Shown here in pieces: positions 60,589 through 64,000 of a DNA stretch of 64,000 nt. Position numbers and translations under genes: made by a program. Every line of letters starts with the position of its first letter. The first letter of the stretch is position 1. The DNA is from Tolumonas auensis DSM 9187 (lineage in GTDB: Bacteria > Pseudomonadota > Gammaproteobacteria > Enterobacterales > Aeromonadaceae). The notes beneath the pieces are model-generated. The model saw nothing but the letters and a program-made list of their open reading frames with translations, was not told where the DNA came from and ran no database searches. The stretch spans positions 792,501 through 856,500 of the forward strand of contig NC_012691.1 of the NCBI RefSeq assembly GCF_000023065.1, in the 5' to 3' direction.

Positions 60589-62367
60589 ATGATGAAGACG
60601 CAATTGATGCAACGCTGGCAGCAAGTCAGCCAATATCTCGCGGACTGGAGTGATAGTCTGCTGGCTGCAGAAAACACGCTGCAGCAGAAAGATAAAGTAT
60701 ATAACTGGCAGGCCTGGTTACTGCCCACTTTGCTTGGTCTGTTATTTGCGCTGCAGAACCCGCTGCTTTACGGTATGGCGCCGGCTTATGACGCCTCGCT
60801 GTTTGCTACCATGGGCAAGATGTGGGCGGACGGAGCTGTGCTCTATCGCGACATGATCGATATTAAGGGGCCGGTCATCTTCCTGCTGGATGCGATTGGT
60901 TATGCCATCGGCGGTTTTCAGGGGATCTGGCTGCTGGAAACAGTACTGCTGATCTGGGGGCTCAACGCGTTATACCGCACCCTTGCCCTGTGGGGGATTG
61001 CGCCCTTAAGCCGGCTTGCCGGTATGCTGGCCTGGTTATTCCTGTATGCCTATCGTTATTACTACGGCAACATGACAGAGGATTACACTTTCTGTCTGGG
61101 ATTAATCGCGCAGTATCATTTTGTGCGGATGTTGCTGGCAGAACGTTTCCGCTGGCAGGATGCAGTCATTCCGGCGGTGACATTCGGGCTGATTGCCATG
61201 TTGCGCATGAATAACGCAGCGATGTGGTGTGGTTACTATCTGGCACTGTTTGTTTACTGGGCATGGCAGCGTCGCTGGCAGGATGCGCTTAAGCTGACGA
61301 TCAGCGGGGTTGCCGGTTTACTGGTGATTGCTCTGCCACTGCTGGCTTATTTTGTCTGGCATGGTGTGCTGAGTGATTTCTGGTTCTATTCATTCGGCAT
61401 TTTCTTCGGCAGCAGCTACGGCAGCGGTCACTCACTGATGGTGGGTTTCCTCGGCCTGGCCAGAACCGGTCTGCTGTTATTGTTGCCGGCGTTTATTGCC
61501 GTTGTCTGGCAACAACAGCGCTCAGCTGATAATACCCGTCCATGGGGCATCTTGCTGGCAACCCAACTGACCGGAATCGTCATGGGAATTGTGGCAAACT
61601 CCGTTTCTGGTCACACCTATGAACATTACGAAATTCTGTTCTTTACCTCCGCAATACTGATGCTGCCTGTTGTTATTCAGGCTGCGCGCAGTGGTGGGTT
61701 GACAGGACAGATAGGCTGCCGTCATATACAACGGGCCGGTATTTTAACGCTGTTGCTGGTGGTCGGTTATTTGCTGGCACAGCACATCATCTTTACCTGG
61801 TCACGCTTTGAATCACCGATGCCGAAACTCACATATGAGTTGCTGGTCAGTCTGACAGCAAGCGTCATTACGACGGCTATTCTGGTGGGGATCTGGTTGG
61901 TGACCCGAAGCCACCGGTTATATCTGCCGGCGATGTCATTGCTCGTCGTACTGTCTGTGCTGATGGTGCTGTTACCGCTGGAGCGCGGGCTGACCAAAGG
62001 GCGCCCGTTTGATGAGGTGTCAGAACAGATGGTGGAACATATCAACGCAAACACCAGCTATGATGACCTGATTTGGGTGGATGGCATTATTCCGCAATAT
62101 TATGTCTGGACTGAGCGTCGTCCGGCATCGGCTTATCTGTTCTTTGATAACGTGACGCCGCCGTATGATGTCCGGGCCCGGATGATGGATGATCTGAAAC
62201 GGAATAAACCCAAATTCATCATCGTAAAACTGACGCGGATGGAGAAGGTGCTGGGTGGTAAAGACAGAGACAGCACGCCGTCATTTATTGCTTATTACAA
62301 TTACATCAACGAAGCCTATCAGCCGGTATCTGCTGATTTGCCCCGCTTATACCGTCTCAAAGAATAG
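60589..62367 (+). CDS. GT-C-like integral membrane protein
   Basis: 592 residues, 11-13 membrane segments with a periplasmic first loop containing AYDASLFATMGKMWADGAVLYRDMIDIKGPVIF, typical of ArnT/PMT-type (GT-C) glycosyltransferases, where an Asp in this loop is catalytic. The C-terminal soluble domain (EQMVEHINANTSYDDLIWVDG) is also of the kind seen in these enzymes. It probably transfers a sugar from a polyprenyl phosphate donor; the acceptor is unknown. It lies 15 nt after the TerC gene. Confidence 0.65.
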   Translation: MMKTQLMQRWQQVSQYLADWSDSLLAAENTLQQKDKVYNWQAWLLPTLLGLLFALQNPLLYGMAPAYDASLFATMGKMWADGAVLYRDMIDIKGPVIFLLDAIGYAIGGFQGIWLLETVLLIWGLNALYRTLALWGIAPLSRLAGMLAWLFLYAYRYYYGNMTEDYTFCLGLIAQYHFVRMLLAERFRWQDAVIPAVTFGLIAMLRMNNAAMWCGYYLALFVYWAWQRRWQDALKLTISGVAGLLVIALPLLAYFVWHGVLSDFWFYSFGIFFGSSYGSGHSLMVGFLGLARTGLLLLLPAFIAVVWQQQRSADNTRPWGILLATQLTGIVMGIVANSVSGHTYEHYEILFFTSAILMLPVVIQAARSGGLTGQIGCRHIQRAGILTLLLVVGYLLAQHIIFTWSRFESPMPKLTYELLVSLTASVITTAILVGIWLVTRSHRLYLPAMSLLVVLSVLMVLLPLERGLTKGRPFDEVSEQMVEHINANTSYDDLIWVDGIIPQYYVWTERRPASAYLFFDNVTPPYDVRARMMDDLKRNKPKFIIVKLTRMEKVLGGKDRDSTPSFIAYYNYINEAYQPVSADLPRLYRLKE

Positions 62368-62380
62368 TCTATAAAATAAA

Positions 62381-62400
62381 GGCAGCTCATCAGAGCTGCC
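62381..62400. terminator. Terminator between convergent genes
   Basis: GGCAGCTC, ATCA, GAGCTGCC perfect stem. A-rich upstream (minus-strand T-run TTTATTTTATAG) and TCAC downstream, so it works best for the minus-strand ATP-grasp gene. Confidence 0.7.
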
Positions 62401-62434
62401 TCACTTCCAATTATTTGAAATGTAAACCCGGTGT

Positions 62435-63403
62435 TTAAAAAACGCCGAAGTTATCCATGGCGAATTTTACCCGTTCTGCCACAGACATTTTCTTGATCTC
62501 ACTCTCAGTCATCTTTTCGACTTTCCGCAGGCGGGGCAATAAGCCGGCGCCGTTAGCGATCTGGATCGAAAGTCCCGGACGGGCATTCAGTTCCAGCAAC
62601 AGTGGACCACGTTTTTTATCCAGCACGATATCAGTACCGATATAGCCCAGACCTGACATCTCGTAACAAGCGGCGGAGAGGTTCAGCAGCTTTTCCCAGT
62701 GCGGAACCTGCAGTTCATACAGATCGCGGCCGGTATCCGGATGATAACGCATCGGGGCATTGTACTGCACCGCACGGAGAGCTTTACCCGTACGCAGGCA
62801 GATACCGACACCGACGGCGCCCTGGTGCAGGTTCGCTTTACCGTCTGATGATGCCGTCGAGAGACGCATCATGGCCATCACCGGAAAACCTTTGAAGATG
62901 ATCACGCGGGTATCCGGAACGCCTTCATAGGAGTAACCGTCAAACACGTCATCAAACTGGATCAGATCTTCCACCAGTACGAAGTCGGGTTTACCGCCCA
63001 GCGAGAACAGCCCGGCCAGAATGTTCGTGATATGACGTTCCAGATCGTTTGCGGTGCAGCCACTGCCATTCGGTTTGTAATACAGGCCATCTGCATGGCG
63101 CATGATGACCAGGATCCCTTTACCACCGGAACCCCGTGCCGGTTTGATACAAAATCCCGGCCAATCCTTAACCATCTCGGCAATCTTGGTCACTTCATGC
63201 TGATGTTGTATGGTGCCGATCAGTTTCGGCACCGTAACACCCGCATCAACCGCAATGCGTTTGGTTTTCAGCTTGTTATCGACTAACGGATATAGCGAGC
63301 GCGGATTATAGCGCCCGATATAACTTACGTTTCGCTGATTCATGCCCATGATGCCGAGCTGAGCCAGCTTAAAGGGTGAGGTGTACTTCTCTAAAAGCCA
63401 CAT
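62435..63403 (-). CDS. Alpha-L-glutamate ligase-like protein (ATP-grasp)
   Basis: 322 residues. ATP-grasp fold related to RimK: FCIKPARGSGGKGILVI (nucleotide-binding loop), DTRVIIFKGFPVMAMMRLST and PLLLELNARPGLSIQIAN (metal-binding Glu/Asn). Usually next to an inactive transglutaminase-7TM protein gene, as here. It may ligate an amino acid to a peptide or lipid. The partner gene is 4 nt upstream. Confidence 0.85.
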   Translation of the reverse strand: MWLLEKYTSPFKLAQLGIMGMNQRNVSYIGRYNPRSLYPLVDNKLKTKRIAVDAGVTVPKLIGTIQHQHEVTKIAEMVKDWPGFCIKPARGSGGKGILVIMRHADGLYYKPNGSGCTANDLERHITNILAGLFSLGGKPDFVLVEDLIQFDDVFDGYSYEGVPDTRVIIFKGFPVMAMMRLSTASSDGKANLHQGAVGVGICLRTGKALRAVQYNAPMRYHPDTGRDLYELQVPHWEKLLNLSAACYEMSGLGYIGTDIVLDKKRGPLLLELNARPGLSIQIANGAGLLPRLRKVEKMTESEIKKMSVAERVKFAMDNFGVF

Positions 63404-63407
63404 GGCA

Positions 63408-64000
63408 TTACTTCTTATGCAGTTCGTCAGCTAACGGTTTGAACCGTTTCAGCTCAGACAGACGATAGCCGGTGTAGTTACCCATCACCAACACGGTTGC
63501 CATAATGATCAGCTGCAACCCGAGGAAATTGAAGGTCAGATGCTGAACCATACCACTGCTCATCGCCAGATAAGCGATTACGGCTACCAGCAGTGAGCCA
63601 CCACCTTGCTTGACGACTTCTTTCGGACCTTCTTCTTCCCACAGGATCGACATACGTTCGATAGTCCAGGAGAGAATAATCATCGGGAAGAAGGTGATCC
63701 GCATACCCTGCGTGATACCCAGTTTATAGGTCAGCACTGACAAACCGCCGATGATGCAGATAACGGTAATGATGATGGCTGATATACGGGCGACCAGCAG
63801 CAGGTTGAGTTTCGACAGCCATGAACGGATGACCAGACCGACCCCGACAATACTGAGGAATCCAACCAGACCAGTGAGTAATTGAGTCTGCAGGAACGCA
63901 ACCGCGATCAATACCGGCATAAAGGTACCAGAGGTTTTCAGACCGCAGATGACACGCAGGAACACCACAACCATCACCCCAATCGGGATCAGCAGGATGC
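63408..64000 (-). CDS. Inactive transglutaminase-7TM protein, C-terminal part
   Basis: The frame runs to the window edge; 196 codons are visible. It holds five or six membrane segments (FMPVLIAVAFLQTQLLTGLVGFLSIVGVGLV and following), matching the 7TM domain of the transglutaminase-like fusion family. The N-terminal periplasmic domain is outside the window. It forms an operon with the ATP-grasp gene. Confidence 0.8.
   Translation of the reverse strand, partial: ILLIPIGVMVVVFLRVICGLKTSGTFMPVLIAVAFLQTQLLTGLVGFLSIVGVGLVIRSWLSKLNLLLVARISAIIITVICIIGGLSVLTYKLGITQGMRITFFPMIILSWTIERMSILWEEEGPKEVVKQGGGSLLVAVIAYLAMSSGMVQHLTFNFLGLQLIIMATVLVMGNYTGYRLSELKRFKPLADELHKK

Overview
The window is a chromosomal segment of a gammaproteobacterium carrying one complete Mu-type transposable prophage of about 36 kb. 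Gene order in the host part (hinT-lpoB-thiK-like, cvpA-purF, gntR / gntK-edd-eda / gntT), a cowN gene and the protein sequences suggest an Aeromonadales-like organism, perhaps close to Tolumonas. This assignment comes from recall of family sequences, not from a search.

Left host edge (1-1089): the 5' end of a small unknown gene leaving the window, and the main part of a DMT/EamA transporter gene. The prophage (about 1090-37035) lies in the 5' end of that gene; the start codon and first codons appear on the far side of the phage next to a tRNA-Pro gene. Both phage ends start with TGTA, have TGTCATAA at the same inset, and carry further copies of related short repeats.

Prophage layout: S24-type repressor (minus strand), operator region with CATTCTT repeats, then an early operon with a small DNA-binding protein, DDE transposase (MuA-like) and AAA+ ATPase (MuB-like). 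A long run of small early/middle genes follows (winged-helix and HTH proteins, DUF3164, ANR, HU, DUF2786, GemA) and then the Mor activator. After a secreted DUF4124 cargo gene come lysis genes (GH108 endolysin, holin candidate, DksA-like, DUF2730), packaging (DUF3486, large terminase), portal, MuF-type head protein, gpG-like protein, protease with nested scaffold, major head protein, head completion proteins, tail tube, tape measure and tail-tip genes. No contractile sheath gene is seen, so the virion is probably siphovirus-like.

The most striking content is RNA. Two full hammerhead ribozyme cores of the open-stem-II architecture (8266-8326 and 10141-10199) bracket a four-gene cassette. Their stems I and III differ by compensatory changes, while all core bases and the loop GTGGTG are identical. 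Cleavage at both would release a 1873-nt RNA whose ends could rebuild a hammerhead. Four copies of a TGTA-N6/8-CATAAACCCGCCC-like motif precede the endolysin, protease, tape measure and post-tape-measure genes and look like late promoters. The MuF-type head protein has a C-terminal zincin motif (HEIGH plus downstream Glu) and is followed at once by a small acidic gene, an arrangement like a toxin-immunity pair.

Right host part (37036-64000): tRNA-Pro(GGG); dihydroorotase; QueD/PTPS-like protein; hinT-lpoB-thiK-like; ribosome hibernation factor; slt; a YeeZ-like and a YafD-like gene; ygiQ; cvpA-purF; cowN with a sigma-54-like promoter; ZIP transporter; dps; psiE; a gluconate/Entner-Doudoroff regulon with recognisable GntR operators; a TerC/CBS protein; a GT-C-like membrane protein; and an ATP-grasp / 7TM pair at the right edge.
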